Positions 1-8,049 of a stretch of 39,475 nucleotides of DNA are shown piece after piece (within the stretch, counting starts at the first letter, position 1; every line of letters begins with the position of its first letter). The notes under the pieces were generated by a model. It was not told the DNA's origin, searched no databases, and was given only the letters and a program-made list of their open reading frames with translations. The translations under genes and the position numbers were made by a program. The stretch comes from UBA4615 sp046046245 (GTDB lineage: Bacteria > Pseudomonadota > Gammaproteobacteria > Burkholderiales > Burkholderiaceae_E): the NCBI GenBank assembly GCA_046046245.1, contig JBJOKE010000048.1, positions 1 to 39,475 on the forward strand, read 5' to 3'.

Positions 1-1754
1 CGCTGGCCGAACGGCGAAGCCTTGGCAGCCTCGTCGTCGAAGTGCATGTAGAACATATCGCCGGTCAGGTGGCCAAAGGCGTGCACGTCTTCGTCGCGGA
101 TCACGCGGCTGGGGGTGAGCAGCGATTCACCGATCTGGATCTCTTCAAAGTGGCGGCGGAACGGGTGCACGCCGGTTTCCAGCACGGCGCCGCCGCGCAC
201 GTATTCGCCGCTCACCGCGGCCAGCATGGTGGGCGAGCCCTGCAGCGCGGCGCGTTGCAGGTAGTGCTTGACGGCGCGCGTGCCGCCCAGCTCCTCGCCG
301 CCGCCGGCGCGGCCCGGGCCGCCGTGCTTGAGGCCCGGCAGCGGGGAGCCGTGGCCGGTGGACTCGGCGGCCGACTCGGCGTCGAGCACGTGCAGCCGGC
401 CGTGCCAGGCCGCCAGCCGCGGCACGGCGTCCGCGGCGACCGCCGTCGAGCCGGTGACCAGCGTGGCGACGAGGCTGCCCCGGCCGCGCGCGGCGAGGTC
501 GACCGCGTCGTCGAGATCGTCGTAGGGCATCAGCGTGCTGACCGGCCCGAAGGCCTCGATCTCGTGGACCGAGGCGGTCGCGCGCGGGCGGGCGCACAGC
601 AGCAGCGTCGGCGCGAAGAAGGCGCCCTCGGCCACGCGTTCGCCGCGCGGCGCGAAGCCGTCGGCCGCACCGAACACCGTCTCGCAGTCCTTCGCGAGCA
701 TGGCGACGCGCTCGCCGACGTCGCGCTGCTGGGCGCGCGACGCGAGGGCGCCCATCTGCACGCCCTCGAGCGCCGGATCGCCGACGACCAGGGCCGCGAG
801 CTTCGCGCGCAGCGCCTGCGCGACGGCGTCCAGCCGCGCGCGCGGCACGATCGCGCGGCGGATCGCGGTGCACTTCTGGCCGGCCTTCACCGACATCTCG
901 CGGACCACCTCGTCGACGAAGAGACCGAACTCGGCGCTGCCGGGCTCGACGTCCGGTCCGAGGATCGCGGCGTTCAGCGAGTCGGCCTCGGCGTTGAACG
1001 GGATCGACCGTCGCACCAGGTTCGGATGGGTGCGAAGCGTCGCCGCGGTGTCTGCCGAGCCGGTGAAGGTCACCATGTCCTGCCCGTCGAGCCGGTCGAG
1101 CAGGTCGCCGGTCCCGCCGATCACCAGCTGCAGCGCGCCGGGCGGCAGCAGGCCGGTCGCGTCGATCTCGCGCACCAGCGCCTCGGTCAGGTAGGCCGTC
1201 GCGGTCGCCGGCTTGCCGATGCACGGCACGCCCGCGAGGAAGGCGGGCGCGAACTTCTCGAGCAGGCCCCAGACCGGGAAATTGAATGCGTTGACGTGCA
1301 CGGCGATGCCGCGCCGCGGCACCAGCACGTGGGTGCCGGCGAACGTGCCCCGCTTGCCGAGCGCGGCGGCCGGCCCCTCGTGGACCAGGTTGCCCGACGG
1401 CAGCTCGGAGGCGCCGAGCGCCGCGTACGCGACCAGCGTGCCGAGGCCGCCCTCGATGTCGATCCAGCCGTCGCCACGGGTCGCGCCGGTCCACGCGGAG
1501 ACCGCGTACAGCGCCTCCTTGCGCTCGGCGAGTCGCTTCGCGAGCGCACGCAGGATGGCCGCGCGCTGCTGGAAGTCGAGCGCGAGCAGGCCCTTCAGTC
1601 CCGGCCCGCGCGCGAAGGCGAGCGCCTCGCCGAAGTCCGGCGCCTCGCGGTGGGTGAAGGCGACCGTCTCGCCGGTGACGGCGTGCGCGAGCGGCGTCGC
1701 CGGGGTCTCGCCGATCCATCGGCCGGCGAGGTGGCTGCGGAGCACGGCGGGCAT
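1..1754 (-). CDS. paaZ: Bifunctional PaaZ: oxepin-CoA hydrolase / semialdehyde dehydrogenase (3' end beyond window)
   Basis: The protein reads from ATG at 1754, with GGGAGA just upstream, and stays open to the window edge, giving 584 residues of an expected total near 680. Residues 1 to about 520 form an aldehyde dehydrogenase domain with catalytic Cys295 (GQKCTA) and Glu256 (EADSLN). These are the same positions as in E. coli PaaZ. The C-terminal part starts a MaoC/hotdog hydratase domain with GDMFYMH, where Asp566 and His571 have the Asp-x4-His spacing of the PaaZ hydratase site. In phenylacetyl-CoA catabolism this cytosolic enzyme opens the oxepin-CoA ring and oxidises the resulting aldehyde before it cyclises into a dead-end product. 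Both active sites are intact as far as visible. No other paa gene is in the window; more may lie beyond the left edge. The next gene upstream, the aldolase, ends 17 bases away on the same strand. Confidence 0.93.
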   Translation of the reverse strand, partial: MPAVLRSHLAGRWIGETPATPLAHAVTGETVAFTHREAPDFGEALAFARGPGLKGLLALDFQQRAAILRALAKRLAERKEALYAVSAWTGATRGDGWIDIEGGLGTLVAYAALGASELPSGNLVHEGPAAALGKRGTFAGTHVLVPRRGIAVHVNAFNFPVWGLLEKFAPAFLAGVPCIGKPATATAYLTEALVREIDATGLLPPGALQLVIGGTGDLLDRLDGQDMVTFTGSADTAATLRTHPNLVRRSIPFNAEADSLNAAILGPDVEPGSAEFGLFVDEVVREMSVKAGQKCTAIRRAIVPRARLDAVAQALRAKLAALVVGDPALEGVQMGALASRAQQRDVGERVAMLAKDCETVFGAADGFAPRGERVAEGAFFAPTLLLCARPRATASVHEIEAFGPVSTLMPYDDLDDAVDLAARGRGSLVATLVTGSTAVAADAVPRLAAWHGRLHVLDAESAAESTGHGSPLPGLKHGGPGRAGGGEELGGTRAVKHYLQRAALQGSPTMLAAVSGEYVRGGAVLETGVHPFRRHFEEIQIGESLLTPSRVIRDEDVHAFGHLTGDMFYMHFDDEAAKASPFGQ

Positions 1755-1770
1755 CGGGGTCTCCCTGGGG

Positions 1771-2508
1771 TCAGAGCGAGCGCCAGCCGGGCGCGTCGCG
1801 ATCGAGCAGGCGCTTGAGCGCCCCGAAGTGCAGGTCGGATTGCTGGCGCTCGCCCTCGATCTGCGCGGCGACCGCGGCCGCCATCGCATCGGGCACGCGG
1901 CGCAGCGACCGGCCGGCCGCGGCCTGGACCGCCAGGACCTGGTGCATGCAGGCACGCTCGAGGTAGTACAGGTCGTCGTAGGCGTGGGCGATCGTGCGGC
2001 CGACGACGGTGACGCCGTGGCTCGCCATGAACATCACGTCGAGGCCGGCGTCGAGGCGCGACGCGATCCGCTCGCCCTCGGCGTCGTCGAGCGCGAGGCC
2101 GTTGTAGTCGTCGTCGTAGGCGACCCGTCCGAAGAAGCGCAGCGCCCCCTGGCCGCACCACTCGAGGCGGCCGCCCTCGACGAGGGTCAGCGCCGTCGCG
2201 TAGGGCATGTGGGTGTGGAGCACGGCCTTCGCATGCCGGTGCCGGCGGTGGATGCGGCTGTGGATGAAGAACGCTGTCGGCTCGAGCGGGTGGCGGCCCT
2301 CGAGCACGCGGCCCGCGCCGTCGATCAGCAGCATGTCGCCCGCGGTCACCTCGGACCAGTGCAGGCCCTGCGGGTTGATCAGGTAGCGGTCGTCCCCGAC
2401 CTCGACGCTGAAGTGGTTGCAGACGCCCTCGTTGAGGCCGTGGCGGGCGGCCCCGCGAAGCGCGGCGGCCAGGTCGACGCGCTGCGCGTCCAGGGTGGAT
2501 CGGTCCAT
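1771..2508 (-). CDS. Class II aldolase/adducin family protein
   Basis: This is a 245-residue protein starting MDRSTLDAQR at ATG 2508. It has the class II aldolase/adducin fold signature: GLNEGVCNHFSV near residue 24, INPQGLHWSEV near 44, the zinc-ligand pair His98-Thr-His100 (LHTHMPYATAL), and His164 in the SHG motif. Members act as fuculose- or ribulose-phosphate aldolases/epimerases, or on unidentified hydroxy-acid substrates; the sequence does not say which. The R-x-E-W and Y-DDDYNG segments resemble the large uncharacterised class II aldolase group of proteobacteria rather than FucA or AraD. It lies 16 bases upstream of paaZ on the same strand, so the two may be co-transcribed, although a link with phenylacetate breakdown is not shown. 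The 108 bases before its start are shared with the divergent kinase gene. The family is secure and the substrate unknown. Confidence 0.88.
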   Translation of the reverse strand: MDRSTLDAQRVDLAAALRGAARHGLNEGVCNHFSVEVGDDRYLINPQGLHWSEVTAGDMLLIDGAGRVLEGRHPLEPTAFFIHSRIHRRHRHAKAVLHTHMPYATALTLVEGGRLEWCGQGALRFFGRVAYDDDYNGLALDDAEGERIASRLDAGLDVMFMASHGVTVVGRTIAHAYDDLYYLERACMHQVLAVQAAAGRSLRRVPDAMAAAVAAQIEGERQQSDLHFGALKRLLDRDAPGWRSL

Positions 2509-2616
2509 GTCGGTTCTCCGCAAGGCGCGCAGTATGCCTCGGCCTGCGGACCGGCCCGTCCGTACCGTGGCAGAATCGGGCCGAAACCGTGGCACCACCC
2601 GGTCCCCACCCGTTCC

Positions 2617-5328
2617 ATGAGCGCGGTCCTGCCGACACAGCCTTCCCCCGAGCCGGTCGCCGGTGCCCAGAGCGGCGCGCCGGGCCTCGGCATGGCCGGG
2701 CCGGCTTCGCCCGGGCCGGATTCGCCCGCGCCACCCGCGCCGCCGACGACAGCGGCCGTGCCGGCCGCGCGCGGTCGGCCCGCGCCGCTCGCTTCCGCGC
2801 TCGACGCGCTCGGCGTGATGGTGATGCACCTCGGTATCGACGGGCGCGTGCTGGCCTGGAACCGCGCAGCGAGGGAGCGGCTCGGCTGGGACGGCGGCGT
2901 GCACGGCGAGCGGATCGACCAGGCGCTCGCGCCCGCCGGCGTGGCGGCGCTCCTGCGCCGCGCCGCCGCCGAGGGGGCGGTCGTCTGGGAGACGGCCTGG
3001 GGGTGCGCCGACGGTCGCCGCGTGTACGTACGCGTCGCCGTCGAGTCCGAGTCCGGGACCGGCGGCCCGCGGCTGCTGTGCGTGGCGACGCCGCAGCCCG
3101 AGCCGACGCCGGCGCGCGCCGAGGTCGACCTGCTGCGCCGCTGGCACGACGCCTTCTTCACGCGATCGCCGCTGGCGGCCTGCGTGCAGGGCGCCGACAT
3201 GCGGATCATCGCGGTGAACCCGGCCTATTGCGAGCTGATGGGCTACGAGGCCGCGGAGCTGATCGGCCGCGATCCGGTGTTCATGGTCGCGCCCGAGCAT
3301 CTCGAGGAGTTCATGCGCTCGCGCGCCGACCGCGGCCAGTGGGCGCGGCTCGCCGCCGAGGGCACGACCCGCACCTTCGAGCGCCGCTACCTGCGCCGCG
3401 ACGGCCGCGCGCTGCTGCTGCGCGGCCGCGTCCGGGTGATCGCCGATCCGCGCGGCGGCTTCTGGTTCTGCACCCTGAGCGAGGACCTCACCGCCGACAG
3501 GATGCGCGTCGACGCGCTGATCCGCGACAACGAGATGTTCCGGCTGCTCTTCGAGGAGTCGCCGTCCCCGAAGTCGATCCAGGACGCCTCCTTCCGGCTG
3601 CTGAAGGTCAACCGCGCCTACTGCGAGATGTTCGGCTACCGGGCCGAGGACGTGGTGGGCCGCGACCCGATCGAGTGGATGGCGGCCGAGGACCGCGAGA
3701 TGATCCTCGAACAGCGCCAGCGCGCGCTGCGCGGCGAGCATCTGCCGATGGCGATGACCCGACGCATCCTCGGCCACGACGGCTCGATGCGGATCTGCCG
3801 TCTGATGCGACACACCACGCACTCGTCCGACGGCGCCCGGATCGAGCTGATCACGCTGCACGACGAGACCGAGGAGATCCGCATGCAGCAGCGGCTCCGT
3901 GCGTACTGGCAGCGCTTCGAGCGCTTCTTCGAGCAGGCGCCGGTCGGTCTGATGATCGCCGACGCGGCCGGTCGCGTCTCGCTGGTCAACCGCACGCTCG
4001 AGGACATCGTCGGCCGCCCGCGCGACCGGCTGATCGGGCTGCCGGACGCGCTCGGCGAGGGCCGCGCCGGCGGGGCCGGCGGCAGCGCGCGCCAGCGCAC
4101 GCTCTGGACCCGCGACGATGGGTCGACCCGCTGGATCGACCGCATCGACCGCGACCTCGAGGACCTCGACGGGCGGCCGATGCGGCTCACCGTCGTCCAC
4201 GACGTGACCCGCGAGCGGACGCTGCGCGACGAGCTGATCGAGACCGAGGAGCGGTTCCGCCAGTTCGCCGACCTCGTCGACGACGCGATCTTCGTCGTCT
4301 CGCCCGGGCTCGGCGAGGTGCTCTACGCGAACCGGCGATTCGAGGCGGTCTGGGGGCTGCCGACGGCCGCGTTCGCGGCCCGGCCGCAGGCGTTGCTCGA
4401 GCTGGTGCCGACGGCGCAGAGCGCGGAGATCGCGGCGCTGTTCGACGATCACGCGCCGGGCGACGCGAAGGAGGCGGTCGTGCGGCTGCAGCCCGCCGGC
4501 CTGCCGGCCCGCTCGGTGCGGCTGCGGGTCTTCGGTCGCGGCCCGGGCGCCGGCGCCGGGGGCGGCGCGGCCGAGGGCTGGAGCGGCGGAGCCGCGGAGC
4601 CGCCGGGCGCCGAACGCCTGTTCGCGGTGGCCGAGGACATCACCGAGACGCTGCGCCTCGAGCAGGCTCGCCTCGAGGACGCGATCAAGCAGCGCGACAT
4701 GCTCGTGCGCGAGGTCCACCACCGGATCAAGAACAACCTGCAGGGCGTGGCCGGCCTGCTGCAGCAGAGCGCCTCGAGCCGGCCCGAGCTCGCCGAGCCG
4801 CTGCTCGAGGTCGTCGGTCGGATCCAGGCGATCGCGCAGGTCCACGGGCTGCAGGTCCGCGACGGCGAGAGCCTGGTCGCGCGGCGCGTGGTCGGCGCGG
4901 TGTTCGACAATCTCGGCCGCACCTTCGGCCTCGCGCTGCCGCTGTCGGTCGACGACGAGTCGATCGACCGCTGGCTGCTGCCCGAGCAGGAGGCGGTGCC
5001 GCTCGCGCTGGTCGTCAACGAGCTGGGCACCAATGCGATCAAGCACCGCCAGCCCGGCGCCTCGGTGTCGGTGCGGCTCGAGTCGATCCCCGACGGGATC
5101 GCGCTCGAGATCGTGCACCGCGGCAGCCTGCCGGATGCCTTCGACTTCGGCCGGCTCGTGCCCGGACCCTCCGGCCTCGGGCTGGTCAAGGCGCTGCTGC
5201 CGCGCCGCGGTGCCCGCCTGGAGTTCGCCCAGCGGGACGCGCAGGTCGCGGCCCGTGCCGAGCTGACCCGCCCCGCGCTGCGCGAGCGCGGCCACGACCT
5301 CACCGATTCCCCGAGGCACTCCCGATGA
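2617..5328 (+). CDS. Soluble multi-PAS sensor histidine kinase, HisKA_2 type
   Basis: This 903-residue protein has no evident membrane segment. A Pro/Ala-rich leader (1-60) precedes five PAS-like regions at about 65-165, 175-295, 304-422, 434-530 and 543-675. The second and third are the clearest (NPAYCELMGYEAAELIG and NRAYCEMFGYRAEDVVG). The dimerisation/phosphoacceptor domain has REVHHRIKNNLQ with His702 (or adjacent His701), the HisKA_2 form. The ATPase domain follows with NELGTNAIKH near 802 and GLGLVKALL near 855. The fourth and fifth PAS regions are diverged and their ligands cannot be guessed. The stop overlaps the start of the ANTAR response regulator as ATGA, so the two are probably translated together and act as a cognate pair. 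ATG 2617 has no good Shine-Dalgarno. A later start near 2815 would still keep all PAS regions, so the N-terminus is uncertain. Confidence 0.9.
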   Translation: MSAVLPTQPSPEPVAGAQSGAPGLGMAGPASPGPDSPAPPAPPTTAAVPAARGRPAPLASALDALGVMVMHLGIDGRVLAWNRAARERLGWDGGVHGERIDQALAPAGVAALLRRAAAEGAVVWETAWGCADGRRVYVRVAVESESGTGGPRLLCVATPQPEPTPARAEVDLLRRWHDAFFTRSPLAACVQGADMRIIAVNPAYCELMGYEAAELIGRDPVFMVAPEHLEEFMRSRADRGQWARLAAEGTTRTFERRYLRRDGRALLLRGRVRVIADPRGGFWFCTLSEDLTADRMRVDALIRDNEMFRLLFEESPSPKSIQDASFRLLKVNRAYCEMFGYRAEDVVGRDPIEWMAAEDREMILEQRQRALRGEHLPMAMTRRILGHDGSMRICRLMRHTTHSSDGARIELITLHDETEEIRMQQRLRAYWQRFERFFEQAPVGLMIADAAGRVSLVNRTLEDIVGRPRDRLIGLPDALGEGRAGGAGGSARQRTLWTRDDGSTRWIDRIDRDLEDLDGRPMRLTVVHDVTRERTLRDELIETEERFRQFADLVDDAIFVVSPGLGEVLYANRRFEAVWGLPTAAFAARPQALLELVPTAQSAEIAALFDDHAPGDAKEAVVRLQPAGLPARSVRLRVFGRGPGAGAGGGAAEGWSGGAAEPPGAERLFAVAEDITETLRLEQARLEDAIKQRDMLVREVHHRIKNNLQGVAGLLQQSASSRPELAEPLLEVVGRIQAIAQVHGLQVRDGESLVARRVVGAVFDNLGRTFGLALPLSVDDESIDRWLLPEQEAVPLALVVNELGTNAIKHRQPGASVSVRLESIPDGIALEIVHRGSLPDAFDFGRLVPGPSGLGLVKALLPRRGARLEFAQRDAQVAARAELTRPALRERGHDLTDSPRHSR

Positions 5329-6023
5329 CCGATCCGCGCGCGAGCATCCTGGTCTGCGATGACGACCGGCTGGTGCTCGCCACCCTGGTCCACGGCCTGA
5401 AGAGCGCCGGCTACGACGTCATCGAGGCCGACAACGGCGACGATGCCATCCTGCTCGCCCGCGAGCGGCGCCCCGACCTCGCGCTGCTCGACATGAGGAT
5501 GAACGGCAAGACCGGGCTGGACGTCGCTGCCTACCTGCGCGACCACGTCGGCACGCCGTTCATGTTCCTGTCCGCCTTCAACGACGAGCGGATCGTCCGG
5601 CAGGCGGTGGAGTTCGGTGCGCTGGCCTACCTGGTCAAGCCGCTCGACGTCCGGCAGATCGTGCCGGCGGTCGAGTCGGCGCTCGCGCGTTCGGGCGTGC
5701 GGACCGACCCGCCGGCCGGCGATGCGCCGGCCGCCGGTCCGATGACGATGTCCCCGCAGGTGGCGCCGACCGCACCCTCGCCGTCCGATGCCTTCGGCAT
5801 CGCGGTGGACCTGATCGAGCGCACCCGCGGGGCGGCCGCCGAGTTGCCGACCGAGGCGATCGCGGTGGGCGTGCTGATGGAGCGCCATCGGCTCGGACCC
5901 GCCGGCGCCCGGCGCCTGCTCGCGCAACTCGCCATCGCCCACGGCCGCAGCGACGCCGCCATCGCCGGCGAGATCGTCGCCGCGGCCACGCTGCTCAGCG
6001 GGCCGCCTTCTCCCACAGCGTGA
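5325..6023 (+). CDS. ANTAR-domain response regulator
   Basis: This 232-residue protein has two domains. Residues 5-120 are a receiver with the acidic patch CDDD near 11-14, phosphoacceptor Asp56 (LLDMRMNG) and Lys105 (YLVKP). After a Pro/Ala/Thr linker (about 122-155), residues 170-220 form an ANTAR-like helical domain containing AIAVGVLMERHRLGPAGARR, close to the family pattern in which an AxGxLM helix is followed by a basic segment. ANTAR domains bind paired hairpins in nascent RNA and prevent transcription termination, as in NasR, AmiR and EutV. This gene is therefore inferred to act on RNA rather than as a DNA-binding regulator. The 4-base overlap with the preceding multi-PAS kinase supports a two-component pair. 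No nitrate or amidase genes are adjacent, so the RNA target is unknown. Its last 29 bases overlap the convergent kinase gene on the other strand. Confidence 0.87.
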   Translation: MTDPRASILVCDDDRLVLATLVHGLKSAGYDVIEADNGDDAILLARERRPDLALLDMRMNGKTGLDVAAYLRDHVGTPFMFLSAFNDERIVRQAVEFGALAYLVKPLDVRQIVPAVESALARSGVRTDPPAGDAPAAGPMTMSPQVAPTAPSPSDAFGIAVDLIERTRGAAAELPTEAIAVGVLMERHRLGPAGARRLLAQLAIAHGRSDAAIAGEIVAAATLLSGPPSPTA

Positions 6024-7893
6024 AGTAGAAGCGGCTGCCGCGGCCGGGCTCCGACTCGGCCCAGACACGGCCGCCGTGCCGGCGCACGATCCGCTGGACG
6101 GTCGCGAGGCCGACGCCGGTCCCCGGGAACTCGGTCGCGCTGTGCAGCCGCTGGAACACGCCGAACAGGCGGTCCGCGAAGCGCATGTCGAAGCCCTCGC
6201 CGTTGTCCGACACGCAGTAGACCGCGTCCGGGCCGATGCCGCTGACCGCGAACTCGATCTGCGCGACAGGCTTGCGCGACGAGTACTTCCACGCGTTGCC
6301 GAGCAGGTTCTCCAGCATCACCCGCAGCAGCGTCCGGTCGCCCTCGACCTGCATGCCGGGCTGGACGCGGACCGATGCGGCCCGCTGCGGGTCGGCCGCG
6401 CGCAGTTCCTCGGCGATCGTGTCCGCGAGCCGCGACAGGTCGACCTGCTCGGGCACGACCGGCTGACCCGACAGCCGCGACAGGCCGAGCAGCGCGTCGA
6501 TCATCTGCGTCATCCGGGTCGCTGCCGACAGGATCCGCTGCAGGTGGTCGTGGCCGACGCGATCGAGCCGGTCCCCGTAGTCTTCCTGCAGGATCCGCGC
6601 GAAGCCCTCGACCACGCGGATCGGTGCGCGCAGGTCGTGCGACACCGTGTAGGTGAACGACTCGAGCTCCTTGGCGGTGACCTCGAGCTCGAGCGTGCGC
6701 TCGCGCATCCGGCTGCGCAGCCGTTCGATCGCGCGTCCGTCCTGCTGCAGCCGTTCCTGGTCGGCCGAGCGGTCGTGCATCAGCAGCGCCGCGCAGGGTC
6801 GCAGCGCGCTCTCGCCGGGCAGCGGCTCGAGCCGGATCTCGACCGAGCGCGGCTCGCCGTACTTGCGTGCGATGTCGACGTGCAGCCGGGTCTCGCGCCG
6901 TGCGCGCAGCGCCGCCTCGAGCGAGCCGACCGCGCCCTGCGACTCCGCGCCGAACAGCGTCCGGCAGGGCAGCTGGCGCAGCTCGCGCTCGGTGCGGTCG
7001 AAGAGCCGGCAGGCGGCCGCGTTCGCCCAGATCACCTGCCAGCCGCCGCCTGGCCCGGCCTCGATCCAGACGACCGGTTCGGTGGCGGCGAGCAGCGCGG
7101 CGACCGCCAGCCGACGCGCGCGCTCGGCGACGGTCTCCGCGCCCGCGTCGCGCGAGACGCCCGCGTAGCCGACGAAGCGTCCCGTGGCATCGTGCCGCGG
7201 CAGGCCGCTGTCGACCGCGACGCGGACCCGTCCGGACGGGTCGACCCAGACCCAGGCGAGATCGGCGAAGGGCTCGCGGCGCGCGATCGCGCTGCGATGG
7301 CCGTCCCAGTCGGACGCGTCGAGCGGCATCGCGCCGCCGTCCCAGCGGCAGCTGCCGATCCGCAGCCGCAGCGGCGAGCCGACCGGGCCGTCGTCGACCC
7401 GGGTGATGGTGCCGTGCTCGTCCTGCTCCCAGTAGACGTCGCGGGCGAGGCGGTGGAACACGTCGAGCTCGGTGAGCGGTCGAGCGATCCCGCGGCCGGG
7501 CTGCAGGGCGGCCGCGGCGGGGTGGGGGGGCGCTTCGCGCCGAGGGGTCGTGGCGCCGGGGGGCGCGACGGAACGTTCCGCGGCGACGTCCGATCGCCGC
7601 GTCGCGGTCGCCGACCGCTCCGCGACGCCGCCCGGCTCCGCGGCCTCGACGGCGTCGGGCGGCGGGGCGACGCGCCGGCCCGCCGACAGGAGCCGGCGCG
7701 CGGCCACGGTGCCGAGCCCCGCGAGTGCGACCGCCGCCATCGCGAGCACGCCGAGCGGCACCGAGGGGTCAGCGTCGCCCGCGGCGCGCGCAGCCGCGAG
7801 CGGCGCACAGCAGGCGAGCGCGGTCGCAGCGCGGACCGCGACGAGCGGGCGCCGGCCGCGTCGGCGGGGCGAGCGGGCGGGAAGTGGGGTCAT
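5995..7893 (-). CDS. Membrane-anchored PAS sensor histidine kinase
   Basis: This 632-residue protein starts at ATG 7893. The N-terminus is basic and followed by two hydrophobic stretches at about 17-38 and 46-68, giving a membrane anchor with a very short loop. A low-complexity linker rich in Arg and Ala runs to about 140. Two PAS-like regions follow, at about 145-260 (DVYWEQDEHGTITRVDDG) and 265-370 (VIWANAAACRLFDRTEREL). The HisKA domain has FTYTVSHDLRAPIRVVEGF with phosphoacceptor His419. The ATPase domain has ENLLGNAWKYSS and DNGEGFDM, with the G2 box GTGVGLATVQRIV. This kinase type (FTYTVSHDLRAPL) is common in phytochrome-like and PAS kinases that signal to stand-alone receivers. No regulator is coded in the same transcription unit. 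The nearest candidates are the convergent ANTAR regulator, whose 3' end overlaps by 29 bases, and the divergent REC-GGDEF-EAL protein 156 bases away. Confidence 0.88.
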   Translation of the reverse strand: MTPLPARSPRRRGRRPLVAVRAATALACCAPLAAARAAGDADPSVPLGVLAMAAVALAGLGTVAARRLLSAGRRVAPPPDAVEAAEPGGVAERSATATRRSDVAAERSVAPPGATTPRREAPPHPAAAALQPGRGIARPLTELDVFHRLARDVYWEQDEHGTITRVDDGPVGSPLRLRIGSCRWDGGAMPLDASDWDGHRSAIARREPFADLAWVWVDPSGRVRVAVDSGLPRHDATGRFVGYAGVSRDAGAETVAERARRLAVAALLAATEPVVWIEAGPGGGWQVIWANAAACRLFDRTERELRQLPCRTLFGAESQGAVGSLEAALRARRETRLHVDIARKYGEPRSVEIRLEPLPGESALRPCAALLMHDRSADQERLQQDGRAIERLRSRMRERTLELEVTAKELESFTYTVSHDLRAPIRVVEGFARILQEDYGDRLDRVGHDHLQRILSAATRMTQMIDALLGLSRLSGQPVVPEQVDLSRLADTIAEELRAADPQRAASVRVQPGMQVEGDRTLLRVMLENLLGNAWKYSSRKPVAQIEFAVSGIGPDAVYCVSDNGEGFDMRFADRLFGVFQRLHSATEFPGTGVGLATVQRIVRRHGGRVWAESEPGRGSRFYFTLWEKAAR

Positions 7894-8049
7894 GCGGATC
7901 GGCTGGTCGCAACCTTACCCGAAAAACCGCCGGCCCCGCCCCCTTCGGCTCCGAACCGCCGTCCGTCGGCCGCGGGCGGCCGCGGGTATCGAGTCCCGCG
8001 GCGCCGTGCCGACAACCCTGAGGACAACACGTACCCGCGCCTTCGCCGC
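7894..8049. promoter_or_regulatory. Divergent intergenic region between kinase and phosphodiesterase genes
   Basis: This 156-base gap separates two divergently transcribed signalling genes and must hold at least one promoter for each direction. It contains several GC-rich inverted stretches (for example GGCCGCGGGCGGCCGC near 7972) and an AT-richer patch near 8020-8033. I could not recognise a sigma-70, sigma-28 or sigma-54 consensus. The assignment rests only on gene orientation. Confidence 0.3.
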
